DNA of 64,000 bases, taken from contig NZ_PZZN01000003.1 in the NCBI RefSeq assembly GCF_003046295.1, forward strand, positions 620,001 through 684,000, written 5' to 3'. The DNA is from Sphingomonas aerolata (GTDB lineage: Bacteria; Pseudomonadota; Alphaproteobacteria; Sphingomonadales; Sphingomonadaceae). Under the pieces are notes generated by a model. It made no database searches and had not been told where the DNA came from. It saw only the letters and a list, made by a program, of their open reading frames with translations. Position 1 is the stretch's first letter. Every line of letters begins with the position of its first letter. Positions 1 to 10,277 of this stretch are shown here, in pieces. A program made the position numbers and the translations under genes.

Positions 1-1070
1 CCTATGCTCAAGCGGGGGTTTCGATCGCCGCCGGCAACGCGCTGGTGCGCGCGATTGCACCGCTTGCCCGCTCGACGCGACGACCCGGCGCCGATGCCGA
101 TCTCGGCGGCTTTGGTGGCCTGTTCGACCTGAAGGCGGCGGGCTTCGTCGACCCTTTGCTGGTCGCGGCGAACGATGGCGTGGGCACCAAGCTGAAGCTC
201 GCGATCGAATGGAACCGACATGACGGCGTTGGCATCGATCTCGTTGCGATGTGCGTGAACGACCTAATCGTTCAGGGCGCAGAGCCGCTGTTTTTCCTCG
301 ATTATTATGCAAGCGGCAAGCTCGACGCCGCGGTGGCGGAGCGCGTGGTCGCGTCGATCGCAGAGGGTTGCAAGACGGCCGGTTGTGCGCTGATCGGCGG
401 CGAAACCGCGGAGATGCCGGGCATGTACGCGGACGGCGACTATGATCTCGCCGGCTTCTGCGTCGGCGCGGTCGAGCGGACCAACATGCTGACCGGCCGC
501 GATATCGCGGCGGGCGATGTGATGCTCGGACTGGCGTCGTCGGGCGTGCATTCGAACGGCTTCTCGCTGGTCCGCCGTCTCGCCAGCGACCGCGGGTGGA
601 AACTCGACCGGCCGGCGCTGTTCGATCAGGACAAGCTGCTGATCGACCATCTGATGGCACCGACTCGGATATACGTCGCCGGCCTGCTGCCGCTCCTGCG
701 CGAACGCCGCATCAAGGGCCTCGCGCATATCACGGGCGGTGGGTTGCTCGAAAACATTCCACGGGTTCTGCCACAAGGCGTTCACGCAACCGTCGATGCG
801 GATGCCTGGGAGCAGTCCCGGCTCATGGCGTTCCTTCAGGCGCAGGGTGCTATCGAACCGGAGGAGATGGCACGAACCTTCAATTGCGGCGTCGGCATGG
901 TTGCGATCGTCGACGCGAACGATGTGACGATGATCACCGCTGCGCTGGAAGCCGCGGGCGAGACGGTATTCCCGATCGGGCGGATCGAGGCGGGGACACA
1001 TGGCTGCACCGTGCGCGGTTCGGCGGGCACATGGAGCGCGCGCGCCGACTGGACCGCGACTCATGGCTGA
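1..1070 (+). CDS. purM: Phosphoribosylformylglycinamidine cyclo-ligase (AIR synthase), 5' partial
   Basis: Purine biosynthesis in the cytoplasm: ATP-dependent closure of FGAM to aminoimidazole ribonucleotide. The frame is open from base 3 and runs off the left edge, so the first few residues are missing. The visible start [12 protein letters not shown] is typical of the PurM N-terminus. The signatures [27 protein letters not shown] and [11 protein letters not shown] are present. The stop codon overlaps the purN start by 8 bases, so the two are probably translationally coupled. PurM and PurN catalyse nearby steps, which agrees with the pairing. Confidence 0.97.
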   Translation, partial: YAQAGVSIAAGNALVRAIAPLARSTRRPGADADLGGFGGLFDLKAAGFVDPLLVAANDGVGTKLKLAIEWNRHDGVGIDLVAMCVNDLIVQGAEPLFFLDYYASGKLDAAVAERVVASIAEGCKTAGCALIGGETAEMPGMYADGDYDLAGFCVGAVERTNMLTGRDIAAGDVMLGLASSGVHSNGFSLVRRLASDRGWKLDRPALFDQDKLLIDHLMAPTRIYVAGLLPLLRERRIKGLAHITGGGLLENIPRVLPQGVHATVDADAWEQSRLMAFLQAQGAIEPEEMARTFNCGVGMVAIVDANDVTMITAALEAAGETVFPIGRIEAGTHGCTVRGSAGTWSARADWTATHG

Positions 1071-1635
1071 CAGAACGCGCGTCGGCGTGCTCCTATCGGG
1101 GCGCGGATCGAACATGATCGCGCTGGTTGAGGCGTCGCGCGCTGCGAACTGCCCTTATGAGGTGGTGCTCGTCGCGTCCGACAAGCCGGAGGCGGCCGGC
1201 ATCGCATGGGCAAAGGCCGAGGGGATAGCGACATTTGCGCTGTCTCCCCGCGGGTTGGGTAAACCGGCCTTTGAGGCGGCGATCGATCGGGCGCTCCGGG
1301 ACGCCGCGGTCGATGTCATCGCGCTGGCCGGCTATATGCGGCTGCTCTCCGACGGATTCGTCGCCGCATGGCGCGATCGGATCGTCAATATCCATCCCTC
1401 GTTGCTCCCCAAATATAAGGGGCTCGAGACGCATGCGAGGGCGATCGCGGCGGGCGATGCCACCGGAGGATGCTCGGTCCATCTGGTTACCGAGGAACTC
1501 GATGGCGGCGTCGTGCTGGGCCAGGCCGAAGTCCCGATTCTGCCAGCCGACGACGCGGACGCGCTGGCGAATCGCGTGCTGGCCGCGGAACATGCGCTAT
1601 ACCCCAGAACGCTCGCCGAGTTCGTGACACGATGA
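1063..1635 (+). CDS. purN: Phosphoribosylglycinamide formyltransferase
   Basis: Transfers a formyl group from 10-formyl-THF to GAR in purine synthesis. It is 190 aa, the usual PurN length. Visible motifs are the N-terminal [10 protein letters not shown] phosphate-binding loop, the LAGYMRLL segment and the catalytic region [13 protein letters not shown] chose the ATG at 1063 ([11 protein letters not shown]), which lies inside the end of purM, rather than the longer frame opening at 1000, because homologues start just before the GRGSN loop. It forms an operon with purM. Confidence 0.97.
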   Translation: MADRTRVGVLLSGRGSNMIALVEASRAANCPYEVVLVASDKPEAAGIAWAKAEGIATFALSPRGLGKPAFEAAIDRALRDAAVDVIALAGYMRLLSDGFVAAWRDRIVNIHPSLLPKYKGLETHARAIAAGDATGGCSVHLVTEELDGGVVLGQAEVPILPADDADALANRVLAAEHALYPRTLAEFVTR

Positions 1636-1660
1636 ACGCCCTGTCGAAAGCAGACGTCTG

Positions 1661-2263
1661 ATGAGCCGCGAAACACCGACCGAACGGCGTGAAGCCGCCG
1701 AAACGCGTCGCCGCTGGGTGACGCTGGCAGAGGTCCTCGCGGTCGCTGGCGTGCTCATCGCGGCACTCACGCTCTGGAGCAACTGGTCCGAGCGCAACGC
1801 GGACAAGGCCGAGAAGGCGAGCGCGCGTGCCAGCGAACAGCGCGAAAGCCGACGCTTCGAAATCCGAGCCGTCGCGGCGGAGAATGGCGATTCGCTGATG
1901 TTGCTGCGGGACGACAAGCACGATATCCAGACGGCGACGATCGCGTTCCCCTCGGCGCTGAGCGTCGAGCGCAAGGATGCCCTGACGGATCAGATCCAAC
2001 GCGACTGGTTCGAAAAGGCCTTGCTGAAAGCCACCGACGGCGGCGCGGACGATCAGGCCGGGCGGCTGCCGGTCCTCATTGCCGTCACCTATACCGACGG
2101 CGATGTCTCGGGTTCGGCAAGCGGCATCTACGACGTGATCTGGCGCACGAAAGCCGGTGTGTTTCCGTTCGGCCGATCGCTGAAACTGGAGGGCTTGAAG
2201 CTCAGGCAACGTGGCGGCGATCAGGCTAGGCTAGACGCGTTATGGACACGCCAACAACGCTAA
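1661..2263 (+). CDS. Hypothetical membrane-anchored protein
   Basis: A 200-aa protein I cannot assign. It has a charged N-terminal stretch, one hydrophobic segment (about residues 24-43, VLAVAGVLIAALTLW) and then a soluble domain rich in charged residues, probably a single-pass membrane protein. The first soluble part (residues 44-65) is Ala/Glu/Lys-rich and could form a short coiled coil. It starts 25 bases after purN on the same strand and may be co-transcribed, but nothing links it to purine synthesis. It ends convergently with the GNAT gene. Confidence 0.75.
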   Translation: MSRETPTERREAAETRRRWVTLAEVLAVAGVLIAALTLWSNWSERNADKAEKASARASEQRESRRFEIRAVAAENGDSLMLLRDDKHDIQTATIAFPSALSVERKDALTDQIQRDWFEKALLKATDGGADDQAGRLPVLIAVTYTDGDVSGSASGIYDVIWRTKAGVFPFGRSLKLEGLKLRQRGGDQARLDALWTRQQR

Positions 2264-2287
2264 CGAGGCACCTTACCCCTGCGACCG

Positions 2288-2806
2288 TCAGATTTCACGG
2301 GCGTAGACCGGATCGGTATACGGCGTCGTCCCGATCCTGAAGGGCCGGGTGCCGATCACGGAGAATTGCTGGCGTTCGTAAAAGGCGCGGGCGCGGGCGT
2401 TCAAGCCCCACACACCCAACAACACACGGGCGTAATCGCGCTCGGCCGCGTCAGCGAGCGCCCGGTCCATCAACGCGGCACCGAGACCTGATCCCTGCGC
2501 CTGCTTCATGAGGTAGATGCGGCGCAGTTCGATATCGCGAGGGCCGGTGTCGATAGGAAATGCAGGCTTCGTAAGTACGGAATAGCCGATCGGGGCATGG
2601 CCCGGCTCATATTCGGCGAGCGTCACGATCGTTGCCGGATCATCGAGCCATGCCTCGAAGACCGCGACGCTGTTGTTCCGCGTACAATGATCGACGATGT
2701 CGACGCCCGCAAATGCTGTTGCGTAGGCGTCAAGAAACGAGGCGGCTCCGACGAGCGAGAGGGCGGGCGCATCGCCCACCGTCGCGCGTCGCAGCCGCCA
2801 GAGCAT
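2288..2806 (-). CDS. GNAT-family N-acetyltransferase
   Basis: A 172-aa single-domain GNAT protein, presumed acetyl-CoA-dependent acyltransferase of unknown substrate. The acetyl-CoA binding loop is visible as QAQGSGLGAALMDRALA (about residues 103-119), followed by a conserved LGVWGLNARARAFYERQQF helix-strand region typical of the family C-terminus. Its ATG overlaps the ndk stop codon by one base (TGATG), indicating translational coupling. Function beyond acetyl transfer cannot be read from the sequence. Confidence 0.88.
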   Translation of the reverse strand: MLWRLRRATVGDAPALSLVGAASFLDAYATAFAGVDIVDHCTRNNSVAVFEAWLDDPATIVTLAEYEPGHAPIGYSVLTKPAFPIDTGPRDIELRRIYLMKQAQGSGLGAALMDRALADAAERDYARVLLGVWGLNARARAFYERQQFSVIGTRPFRIGTTPYTDPVYAREI

Positions 2807-3228
2807 CAGCCGACGATTTCTTCGGGCTTGAAGAAATAGGCGATCTCGATCTCGGCATTCTCGTCCGAATCCGAACCGTGAACGCTATTGGCTTCGATCG
2901 ACTCGGCAAGCTCCTTGCGGATCGTGCCGGGTTCGGCGTTCGCCGGGTTGGTCGCGCCCATGATGTCGCGGTTGCGCTGCATCGCGTTGTCGCCTTCGAG
3001 AACCTGGACGACGACGGGGCCCGAGATCATGAACGAGACGAGCTCACCGAAGAAGGGGCGCTCCTTGTGCACCGCGTAGAAGCCTTCGGCCTGCTCGCGG
3101 GTCATCTGGATGCGCTTCGACGCGACGACGCGCAGGCCGGCTTCCTCGAGCATCTTGGTGACCGCACCGGTCAGGTTGCGGCGGGTGGCATCGGGCTTGA
3201 TGATCGAAAAGGTACGGTTCGCGGCCAT
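2806..3228 (-). CDS. ndk: Nucleoside diphosphate kinase
   Basis: Balances NTP/dNTP pools by transferring the gamma phosphate through a phosphohistidine. It is 140 aa, standard for bacterial Ndk. The catalytic His is in NSVHGSDS (His117), with TFSIIKPDA at the N-terminus and the Kpn loop region [11 protein letters not shown] use the ATG at 3228 ([12 protein letters not shown]); a GTG three codons upstream (3237) sits only 3 bases after the AGGAG, too close to be preferred. It is followed by the overlapping acetyltransferase gene. Confidence 0.97.
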   Translation of the reverse strand: MAANRTFSIIKPDATRRNLTGAVTKMLEEAGLRVVASKRIQMTREQAEGFYAVHKERPFFGELVSFMISGPVVVQVLEGDNAMQRNRDIMGATNPANAEPGTIRKELAESIEANSVHGSDSDENAEIEIAYFFKPEEIVG

Positions 3229-3317
3229 GATGGTCACGGGCTCCTGTGTTGACGGAAATAGGATGCGCGGCGCTTAGGCGCGGATCGGCCCCAAAGCAAC
3301 GCCTATGCCGTCCAATT

Positions 3318-3764
3318 TCAGGCAGCCTGCTCCCAGCGGCCGGCATCGTTCTGTCTCCAGTACCGACGCTCGACACCGTCTCGATCGCCCAGCGTCTTCC
3401 ATGCCAGCCGCGCCTCGCGAATCGCCTCTTCATCGAACACATGGAATACCCGCTCGAAATCGAGCGCCGCGTCCCGCCAGCGACCATCGACGATCGCAAC
3501 GTTGCGCGCGGCGTTGGCCGTCGTCACGTCGCTGGCAATCAGAACGGGCTGTGCCGCGTCGTTACCTGCGCCGATATGTGCATGCGGCAGGAAGCTCTCC
3601 GGCGCATAGGACCAGAGGAGCCGATCGAGCGCGACACGCTGCGCCTCGGGTTCGGCGACAATAAGCAGGCGGCCGCCGGTCTGCACAACGCGCTCGGCGA
3701 TTCGCGGAAGGACGCGGTCGAGCGGGGTGGTCAGGTGGTAGAAATCGACCTGCATTATGCTCAT
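3318..3764 (-). CDS. holC: DNA polymerase III subunit chi
   Basis: Accessory subunit of the replicative clamp loader that links it to single-strand binding protein. The 148-aa product shows the HolC pattern: MQVDFYHLTTPLDRVLPRI at the start, then GGRLLIVAEPEAQRVALDRLLW and FLPHAHIG, and a C-terminal RYWRQNDAGRW. The start may be the Met at codon 4. It lies between pepA and ndk on the same strand; pepA-holC adjacency is common in proteobacteria and supports the call. Confidence 0.95.
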   Translation of the reverse strand: MSIMQVDFYHLTTPLDRVLPRIAERVVQTGGRLLIVAEPEAQRVALDRLLWSYAPESFLPHAHIGAGNDAAQPVLIASDVTTANAARNVAIVDGRWRDAALDFERVFHVFDEEAIREARLAWKTLGDRDGVERRYWRQNDAGRWEQAA

Positions 3765-3796
3765 CCCCCGAGTTCAGACTGCCGCCCAAGTGCCCC

Positions 3797-3828
3797 CCCG
3801 TCATCCCGACCGCTGCCGGGATGACGGG
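3797..3828. repeat. Palindromic repeat, family B copy 1
   Basis: Perfect 12-bp inverted repeat (CCCGTCATCCCG / CGGGATGACGGG) around an 8-nt loop, between pepA and holC. Its arms resemble the larger copies at 41468-41497 and 48336-48417, so I treat it as a member of a dispersed palindromic family that may also act as a hairpin in the pepA-holC transcript. There is no T-tract on either side, so a classical terminator is less likely. Confidence 0.7.
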
Positions 3829-3839
3829 ATAGGTGACGT

Positions 3840-5318
3840 TCAGCCTTCGAAATTGTCGGCAACGAAACGGTCGAGCAGGCGCACGCCATAACCGGTCGCG
3901 CCCTTATCGTGGTGGGTTCCCGGCTTGTCCGACCAGACCATGCCCGCGATGTCGAGGTGCGCCCATTTCACGCCTTCGTCGACGAAGCGTTTGATGAACT
4001 GCGCCGCAGTGATCGACCCTGCGCCGCGCGGGCCGACATTCTTCATGTCCGCGATCGGCGAGTCGATCAGCTTGTCGTAGGCCGGCGACAGCGGGAAACG
4101 CCACAGCGTGTCGCCGCTGGCCGTACCAGCCGCAAGCAACTGGTCCGCCAGCGCGTCGTCATTGGCGAAGATGCCGCCATTCTCGGTGCCAAGCGCGACG
4201 ATCATCGCACCCGTCAGCGTCGCGAGATCGACGATCGTCGTCGGCTGATGCGTCTTCTGCACCCAGGTTACGCAGTCGCAAAGCACCAGCCGTCCTTCGG
4301 CATCGGTGTTCAGGACTTCGATCGTCTGGCCCGACATCGACGTGATGACGTCACTAGGCCGCAGCGCCGCGCCATCGGGCATGTTCTCGACCAGCCCCAT
4401 CACGCCGACCACATTGGCCTTGGCCTTGCGCGCCGCCAGCGCCTTCATCGCGCCAGCGACCGCCCCTGCCCCGCCCATGTCCCACTTCATGTCTTCCATG
4501 CCAGCGCCCGGCTTGATGGAGATACCACCCGAGTCGAACGTCACACCCTTGCCGACAAAGGCAAGCGTCGGGACGTCGGAAGCGGCTCCGTTCCACTTCA
4601 GCGCCAGCAGGCGGGCCTCGCGTCGCGAGCCCTGGCTGACGCTGAGCAGCGAACCCATGCCGAGTTCCGCCATCTGCGCTTCGTCTAGGACGGTGATTTC
4701 GAGCCCCAGCCCTTCGACGTCCTTCGTCACCTTCTCGACGAAGCTCTCGGGGTAGAGAATGTTCGGCGGCGACGTGACGAGCCACCGCGTCAGGTCCATG
4801 CCGCCACTTACCGCGGACTGGTCGGTCCATGCCGCGTCGGTGCCTTCGGGTGCACCGGCGATCGTGAATGTCGTCAAGCTCGGCTTCGACGTCTCGGCAA
4901 GCTTCGTGCGATACGCATCGTAACGCCATGCCCGCTGCAGGCCCGCTGCGGCGAACCGGGCGGCGGCCGCAGCACTCGGGGGCGTCCCGGCGGCACCCAG
5001 GTCGATCGTCACCGAGGTGGCGCCCGACGTCAGCAGGCGCGCGGTGACCGCACCGCCCGCTTTCCCCCAATCCGCATCGCTGCCCGCACCGACGCCAACG
5101 AACAGGAGCTGGCCTACCGTGTCCGCGACCGGAACGAAGACCTCGATGATCGCCCCCGCTTCGCCGGTGAAGCGGGCAGCGGCCGCGGCCTGCGTCGCTA
5201 CCGCCTCGACGCCATTCCCGATCGCGGTCCATCGCGTCGTGGACAATGCGTCCTTGGCAACAGGCACGGCGAGAATGGCCGCATCGGGCTTGGCGACGGG
5301 AGTGAAATCGATCTGCAT
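3840..5318 (-). CDS. pepA: Leucyl aminopeptidase (M17 family)
   Basis: Cytoplasmic dizinc aminopeptidase that trims N-terminal residues from peptides. The 492-aa protein carries the M17 signature NTDAEGRL, the upstream metal-binding KGVTFDSGGISIKPG and the glycine-rich GAGAVAGAM region. I choose the ATG at 5318 (MQIDFTPV), which has GAGG just upstream, over the longer frame that opens at 5390. The N-terminal domain (about 1-170) is the usual variable cap. It heads a minus-strand group with holC, ndk and the GNAT gene. Confidence 0.97.
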   Translation of the reverse strand: MQIDFTPVAKPDAAILAVPVAKDALSTTRWTAIGNGVEAVATQAAAAARFTGEAGAIIEVFVPVADTVGQLLFVGVGAGSDADWGKAGGAVTARLLTSGATSVTIDLGAAGTPPSAAAAARFAAAGLQRAWRYDAYRTKLAETSKPSLTTFTIAGAPEGTDAAWTDQSAVSGGMDLTRWLVTSPPNILYPESFVEKVTKDVEGLGLEITVLDEAQMAELGMGSLLSVSQGSRREARLLALKWNGAASDVPTLAFVGKGVTFDSGGISIKPGAGMEDMKWDMGGAGAVAGAMKALAARKAKANVVGVMGLVENMPDGAALRPSDVITSMSGQTIEVLNTDAEGRLVLCDCVTWVQKTHQPTTIVDLATLTGAMIVALGTENGGIFANDDALADQLLAAGTASGDTLWRFPLSPAYDKLIDSPIADMKNVGPRGAGSITAAQFIKRFVDEGVKWAHLDIAGMVWSDKPGTHHDKGATGYGVRLLDRFVADNFEG

Positions 5319-5509
5319 GGGGACCTCGAAAAACATTGAATAGACTGGGCTAGATGCCCCTAAGCTGATGCTGCGGAAGCGGCAAAGCAAGGTCGCGGCT
5401 GATCAAGCCTGTGGATAGCGGTGATCCGACGCACGGCGATTGCAGCAACGCGCGGACGATGCGATAGGCGGCGCGGTATGGCGGCGACCGGCCGCAGTTC
5501 CAAAAGGGG

Positions 5510-7783
5510 TTGGTTCGGATCGTGTTGCGTATCGACCTTATGGCGGGTTGCGCCCTGTCGCTCGCCTTGCTCGCATCGGGACTGCTTCCGGCGTCCGCGC
5601 GTGCGCAGGATCTCCAGGCGCGTCCGGCAGCGCCGCCCCTTCCGGAAACGCCGACATCGTCGACCCCAACGGATCCGGATCAGGTGCAATTCAGCGCCAG
5701 TGGTCTCGAATATGACACCGACGCCGACATCGTCACGGCAACTGGCGAAGTCCGCATGTTCCGCCAGGGCGATCGGCTGCGCGCCGACAAGGTGGTGTGG
5801 AACCGCAAGACGGGCAAGGTTCTTGCGACGGGCAATATCGCGGTCACCAACCCCCAGGGCGACATTGCCTATGGCGACTCGATCGAATTGACCGACTCGC
5901 TGAAAGACGGCGTGGTCGACAACATGCTGGTCGTGCTCGAACAGGGCGGCAGGCTGGCCGCCAAGCAGGGGACGCGCGAGGCTGATGGCACGGTCGAACT
6001 GCGCAGTGCCGCATATACGCCCTGCGCCGTCGTGAACACGGCCGGGTGCCCCAAGGAGCCGACCTGGAAGATCACCGCAGTCAGCGTCACCTATCGGCCC
6101 GACCGCAAGCGGATCTATTATGCCGGCGCGCGCCTGCACCTGTTCGGACTTCCCAGCCTGCCGCTACCCAAATTCTCGAATCCCGTCGGCGGGGGCAGCG
6201 ACAGCGGGCTGCTATCGCCCAATGGCGGCTATAGCCGGGTCAACGGTTTCGAAGTCAGCATTCCCTATTATGTGAAGCTCGCGCCCAACCAGGGCCTAGT
6301 CGTCACGCCGCACCTCTACACCAGCGTCCTGCCGATGCTCCAGGCTGACTATTCCGCGCTGAGCACCAGGGGCGCGTTCAGCCTGCGCGCCTATGCGACT
6401 GAAAGCCGCCGAAGCGACGATCTGACCACGGCAAATTCGGCGGACACCAGCATGGCGTTCCGCGGCTATCTCGACGGCATGGCGCGCTATCAGCTGACGC
6501 CCAACTGGAGTGTCAGCGGCTCGCTCCGCCTGACGACCGACCGGACGTTCCTGCGGCGCTACGACATTTCGCGCGACGACCGGTTGCGCAGCACGGCCAG
6601 CCTCGAGCGGATCGACGACAGCAGCTATTTCGCGCTGACCGGCTGGTACGTCCAGACGCTGCGCGTCAATGACAGCCAGGGTCAGCAGCCGATCGCGCTT
6701 CCCGAGATCGACTATCGCAAGCGCTTCGACGATGGACTGGTCGGGGGCCGCGTCCAGCTCCAGCTCAACACGCTCGCGCTGACACGCACCGACGGACAGG
6801 ACACGCAGCGCGCGTTCGCCAGCGCGCAATGGGATCTTCGGCGCCTGACGAACTGGGGTCAGGAAGTTACCTTCACGGCATTCGCCCGCGCCGACGCCTA
6901 TAACACGAACAACACCGACGCGACCTCGATCGTCAGTTATCGCGGACTCGAAGGATTTCACAAGCGGGCGATCGGCGCAGCGGCCGTCGACGTGAAATGG
7001 CCTTTCATCGGCACGTTCCTCGGCGGCACGCAGCGGTTCACGCCGCGTGTCCAGCTCGTAGCCGCACCGAGCATTGCCAACACGCGCATCCCCAACGAGG
7101 ATTCGCGGGCCGTCGACCTCGACGATACCAACCTGTTCGCACTGAACCGCTTTGCTGGGTATGACCGGTTCGAGGATTCCTCGCGCGCCACCTATGGCGG
7201 CGAGTGGGCACTCGACCTTCCGGGGATCGCCTTCACGACGAATATCGGACAGAGCTATCGCCTGGGTACGCGGCCGACGATCCTGCCCGACGGTACGGGG
7301 CTCAGCGACCGGTTCTCCGATATTGTCGGTCGCAGTGAGTTACGGTTCCGCGACTTTGTTTCGGTGGTGCACCGCTACCGGCTCGACAAAGACAGCCTGG
7401 CAATCCGCCGCAACGAGATCGACGCCACGATCGGATCGCGCGCGAGCTATGTGCTCGTCGGCTATCTCAAGCTGAACCGCAATATCGACGCCGCGATCGA
7501 GGATTTGCGCGACCGCGAGGAGATCCGCGTCGCCGGCCGTGTCCAGTTTGCCCGGTTCTGGTCGGCCTTCGGATCGGGGGTCGTCGATTTGACGAACAAG
7601 TCGGAAGATCCGCTGTCGGTCAGCGACGGTTTCAGCCCGATCCGCCACCGTGTCGGCGTGCAGTATGAAGACGATTGCCTGCGGCTTGGCGCGACGTGGC
7701 GGCGGACGTACAACGATACCGGTGATGCGCGGAAGGGGAACAGTTTCCTGCTGACGCTGGCCTTCACCAATCTTGGCCGCTAA
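5510..7783 (+). CDS. lptD: LPS-assembly protein LptD
   Basis: Outer-membrane beta-barrel that inserts lipopolysaccharide in the outer leaflet, partnered by the lipoprotein LptE. It has a signal peptide ending ARAQD, an OstA-like N-terminal domain (about 55-170: ASGLEYDTDADIVTATGEVRM..., repeated beta strands) and a long barrel rich in aromatic strands ending in Phe-rich FLLTLAFTN. The start is uncertain: TTG 5510, GTG 5522 and ATG 5540 all give a signal peptide. The order lptD-surA-pdxA-rsmA is the classic proteobacterial one. Confidence 0.96.
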   Translation: MVRIVLRIDLMAGCALSLALLASGLLPASARAQDLQARPAAPPLPETPTSSTPTDPDQVQFSASGLEYDTDADIVTATGEVRMFRQGDRLRADKVVWNRKTGKVLATGNIAVTNPQGDIAYGDSIELTDSLKDGVVDNMLVVLEQGGRLAAKQGTREADGTVELRSAAYTPCAVVNTAGCPKEPTWKITAVSVTYRPDRKRIYYAGARLHLFGLPSLPLPKFSNPVGGGSDSGLLSPNGGYSRVNGFEVSIPYYVKLAPNQGLVVTPHLYTSVLPMLQADYSALSTRGAFSLRAYATESRRSDDLTTANSADTSMAFRGYLDGMARYQLTPNWSVSGSLRLTTDRTFLRRYDISRDDRLRSTASLERIDDSSYFALTGWYVQTLRVNDSQGQQPIALPEIDYRKRFDDGLVGGRVQLQLNTLALTRTDGQDTQRAFASAQWDLRRLTNWGQEVTFTAFARADAYNTNNTDATSIVSYRGLEGFHKRAIGAAAVDVKWPFIGTFLGGTQRFTPRVQLVAAPSIANTRIPNEDSRAVDLDDTNLFALNRFAGYDRFEDSSRATYGGEWALDLPGIAFTTNIGQSYRLGTRPTILPDGTGLSDRFSDIVGRSELRFRDFVSVVHRYRLDKDSLAIRRNEIDATIGSRASYVLVGYLKLNRNIDAAIEDLRDREEIRVAGRVQFARFWSAFGSGVVDLTNKSEDPLSVSDGFSPIRHRVGVQYEDDCLRLGATWRRTYNDTGDARKGNSFLLTLAFTNLGR

Positions 7784-7855
7784 GCCCGCATTCAGCTAAG
7801 CCAGGGTAGGCCGCGCGGCACGTGCGATGATACGCGATGATGGGATACCGACACC

Positions 7856-9259
7856 TTGAAGCATGATGTTCGACTGACGGCGCGTGGTGGCCGCGTAATC
7901 GGCGCTGTGGTCCTTGCCGCACTGACCGCAAGCGCCATTGCCCAGACCGCGCCAACGCCTGCGCCCGCTGGAGGATCCGGCCAGACCGTGTCCGATCAGA
8001 GCGTGCCCGACAATACCGGGCTTAATCTGCCGACGAATCTTCAGATCTTCGGCAAGGTTGATCCGAACGTCCGCAAGCCGACGGCGATCGTCAACGACTC
8101 CGTGATCACCGGCACCGACGTCGATCAGCGCGTCGCCTTGATCGCGATGGCCAACGAGGGCGCCAAGCTCTCACCCGAAGACCGCGACCGATTGAAGCTT
8201 CAGGTCCTGCGGCAGCTGATCGACGAGACGTTGCAGATCCAGGAGGCGAAGACCGCCGACATCACGATCACGCCTGCCGAACTCACGCAGAGCTATGACG
8301 CGGTGTCGAAGCGGTTCAACCGGACCCCTGCCACCATGGCGGCCTATCTGCGGCAGACCGGCTCGTCGGATCGCTCGCTCAAGCGTCAGATCGAAGGCGA
8401 ACTGGCCTGGCAGCGCTATCTGCGGCGGCGCGTCGAGCCCTTCGTCAACGTCGGCGACGAGGAGGTCAAAGGCATCATCGACCGTCTCGAGGCGGCCAAG
8501 GGTACGGACGAGTTCAACCTGAAGGAAATCTACCTCGCCGGGAATGCGACGAACGGGCAACAGGTCTATGCCAATGCCCGCCAGCTGATCCAGGAAATCC
8601 AGAAGGGCACGCAGCCGTTCGAGTCCTATGCGCGGCAATTCTCCGAGGCGTCGACCCGCGCGGTCGGCGGCGATCTCGGCTGGGTTCGCGCATCGACGCT
8701 GCCGCCCGAGCTCGCCCAGGCGACGCAGTCGATGCAGGTCGGCCAGGTGGCCGGTCCGATTGAGGTGTCGGGCGGCTATTCCATCCTGTACCTGACGGAC
8801 AAGCGCCAGGTGCTGACCGCCGACCCACGCGACGCGCGGCTCAGCCTGAAGCAGCTGACGTTGCGCTTCCCGCCCAACACCTCGCAGGCGCAGGCAGCAG
8901 CCCGTGCCGAGGCGTTCGCGAGGGCTACAAAGGATCTGCGTGGGTGTGGCACCGTCGAAAAGGTCGCCGCGGGCATCGGAGCCGACGTTGTCGACAATGA
9001 TACTGTCCGAATCCGCGATCTTCCGCCGCAGCTTCAGGAAGTGATGCTCAAGTTGCAGGTCGGCGAATCGAGCCCGCCATTCGGGTCAGCCGAACAGGGC
9101 GTACGTGCCCTCGTCCTGTGCGGACGCGACGATCCGCAGTCAGGCAATCTGCCAAGTTCGGAACAGATCCAGGGACAGCTCGAGCAGCAGCGCGTCAATT
9201 TGCGCGCCCAGCAGAAGCTGCGCGATCTGCGTCGTGACGCCGTCGTCGAATATCGCTGA
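7856..9259 (+). CDS. surA: Periplasmic peptidyl-prolyl isomerase SurA
   Basis: Chaperone and prolyl isomerase for outer-membrane proteins, LptD included. It has an N-terminal signal peptide (VIGAVVLAALTASAIAQ), an Ala/Pro/Gly-rich linker, the SurA N-terminal chaperone domain (about 70-200) and a parvulin/PPIC domain containing the GGDLGWV motif (about residues 275-285). At 467 aa it is slightly longer than the E. coli protein. It uses a TTG start (7856) or a nearby alternative; no ATG lies before the signal peptide. Located directly after lptD. Confidence 0.95.
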   Translation: MKHDVRLTARGGRVIGAVVLAALTASAIAQTAPTPAPAGGSGQTVSDQSVPDNTGLNLPTNLQIFGKVDPNVRKPTAIVNDSVITGTDVDQRVALIAMANEGAKLSPEDRDRLKLQVLRQLIDETLQIQEAKTADITITPAELTQSYDAVSKRFNRTPATMAAYLRQTGSSDRSLKRQIEGELAWQRYLRRRVEPFVNVGDEEVKGIIDRLEAAKGTDEFNLKEIYLAGNATNGQQVYANARQLIQEIQKGTQPFESYARQFSEASTRAVGGDLGWVRASTLPPELAQATQSMQVGQVAGPIEVSGGYSILYLTDKRQVLTADPRDARLSLKQLTLRFPPNTSQAQAAARAEAFARATKDLRGCGTVEKVAAGIGADVVDNDTVRIRDLPPQLQEVMLKLQVGESSPPFGSAEQGVRALVLCGRDDPQSGNLPSSEQIQGQLEQQRVNLRAQQKLRDLRRDAVVEYR

Positions 9260-9266
9260 TCCTGAC

Positions 9267-10277
9267 ATGCCGCAGTCGCGCCCCCTCGCCATCTCGATGG
9301 GCGACCCTGCGGGGATCGGACCTGAAATCATCGCCAAGGCTTGGGCCGCGCGTGTTGCGCACGATCTGCCCCCCTTCGTTGCGATCGGCGACATCCGGGC
9401 GATCGAGCGGGTCTGGTCCGGGCCCGTGGTCGGGATCGCGGATCCTGCCGAAACGGCCACGGTATTCGCCGGTGCGCTGCCGGTGCTGAGCGTCGAAGAC
9501 GCGGGCGAGATCATGCCCGGGAATCCGGATGTCGAGGGCGCCCGTTGCGCCTTGCACGCGCTCGAGCTTGCGGTGGGACTGGCCAAGACCGGAGCAGCAC
9601 GCGCACTGGTCACGGGGCCGGTATCGAAGGCAAAGCTTTATGCGATTGGCTTCACCCATCCCGGGCAGACGGAGTTCGTCGCTGAACGGTTCGGCGTCGC
9701 GGGCGAGAATGCCGTGATGATGCTCGCCGGCCCGTCGCTCCGTGTCGTGCCGATCACGACGCATGTACCGCTCGGCGACGTCGCGTCCCTGCTGTCGGTC
9801 GATCTGATCGTCGCAAAGGGGCGGGCAACGGCTCGCGGGTTGACGCGGAATTTCGGGATCGCGGCCCCGAGGCTCGCCTTTGCCGGGTTCAATCCGCATG
9901 CGGGCGAACAGGGCGCGCTCGGCCGTGAAGAGATTGATATCATCGCCCCGGCGATCGAGCTGCTGCGCGCGGAGGGCATCGATGCGACCGGGCCTTTTGC
10001 GGCGGATACCTTGTTCCACCCGCGCGCGCGCGCGACCTATGACGCGGCACTCTGCTGCTATCACGACCAGGCGCTCGTGCCGCTCAAGACCATCCACTTC
10101 GACGAAGGCGTCAACATCACGCTCGGGCTGCCTATCGTGCGCACCTCGCCTGACCACGGCACGGCATTCGCGATCGCCGGTAAGGACCTTGCCGAACCGG
10201 GTGCCATGATCGCGGCGATCGCGATGGCCGGCCAGGCATCTGATCGGCGTGCCGCGCAAAGCGCCGAAAGTCGATGA
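9267..10277 (+). CDS. pdxA: 4-hydroxythreonine-4-phosphate dehydrogenase
   Basis: NAD-dependent oxidation in the DXP-dependent pathway to pyridoxal phosphate. The 336-aa product opens with [15 protein letters not shown] and contains [10 protein letters not shown], the metal-binding His in FTHPGQTEF, the second His in [10 protein letters not shown] and the third in [10 protein letters not shown] placed the start at ATG 9267, seven bases after the surA stop; an upstream frame at 9105 is overlap with surA. Its last four bases overlap rsmA (ATGA). Confidence 0.97.
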   Translation: MPQSRPLAISMGDPAGIGPEIIAKAWAARVAHDLPPFVAIGDIRAIERVWSGPVVGIADPAETATVFAGALPVLSVEDAGEIMPGNPDVEGARCALHALELAVGLAKTGAARALVTGPVSKAKLYAIGFTHPGQTEFVAERFGVAGENAVMMLAGPSLRVVPITTHVPLGDVASLLSVDLIVAKGRATARGLTRNFGIAAPRLAFAGFNPHAGEQGALGREEIDIIAPAIELLRAEGIDATGPFAADTLFHPRARATYDAALCCYHDQALVPLKTIHFDEGVNITLGLPIVRTSPDHGTAFAIAGKDLAEPGAMIAAIAMAGQASDRRAAQSAESR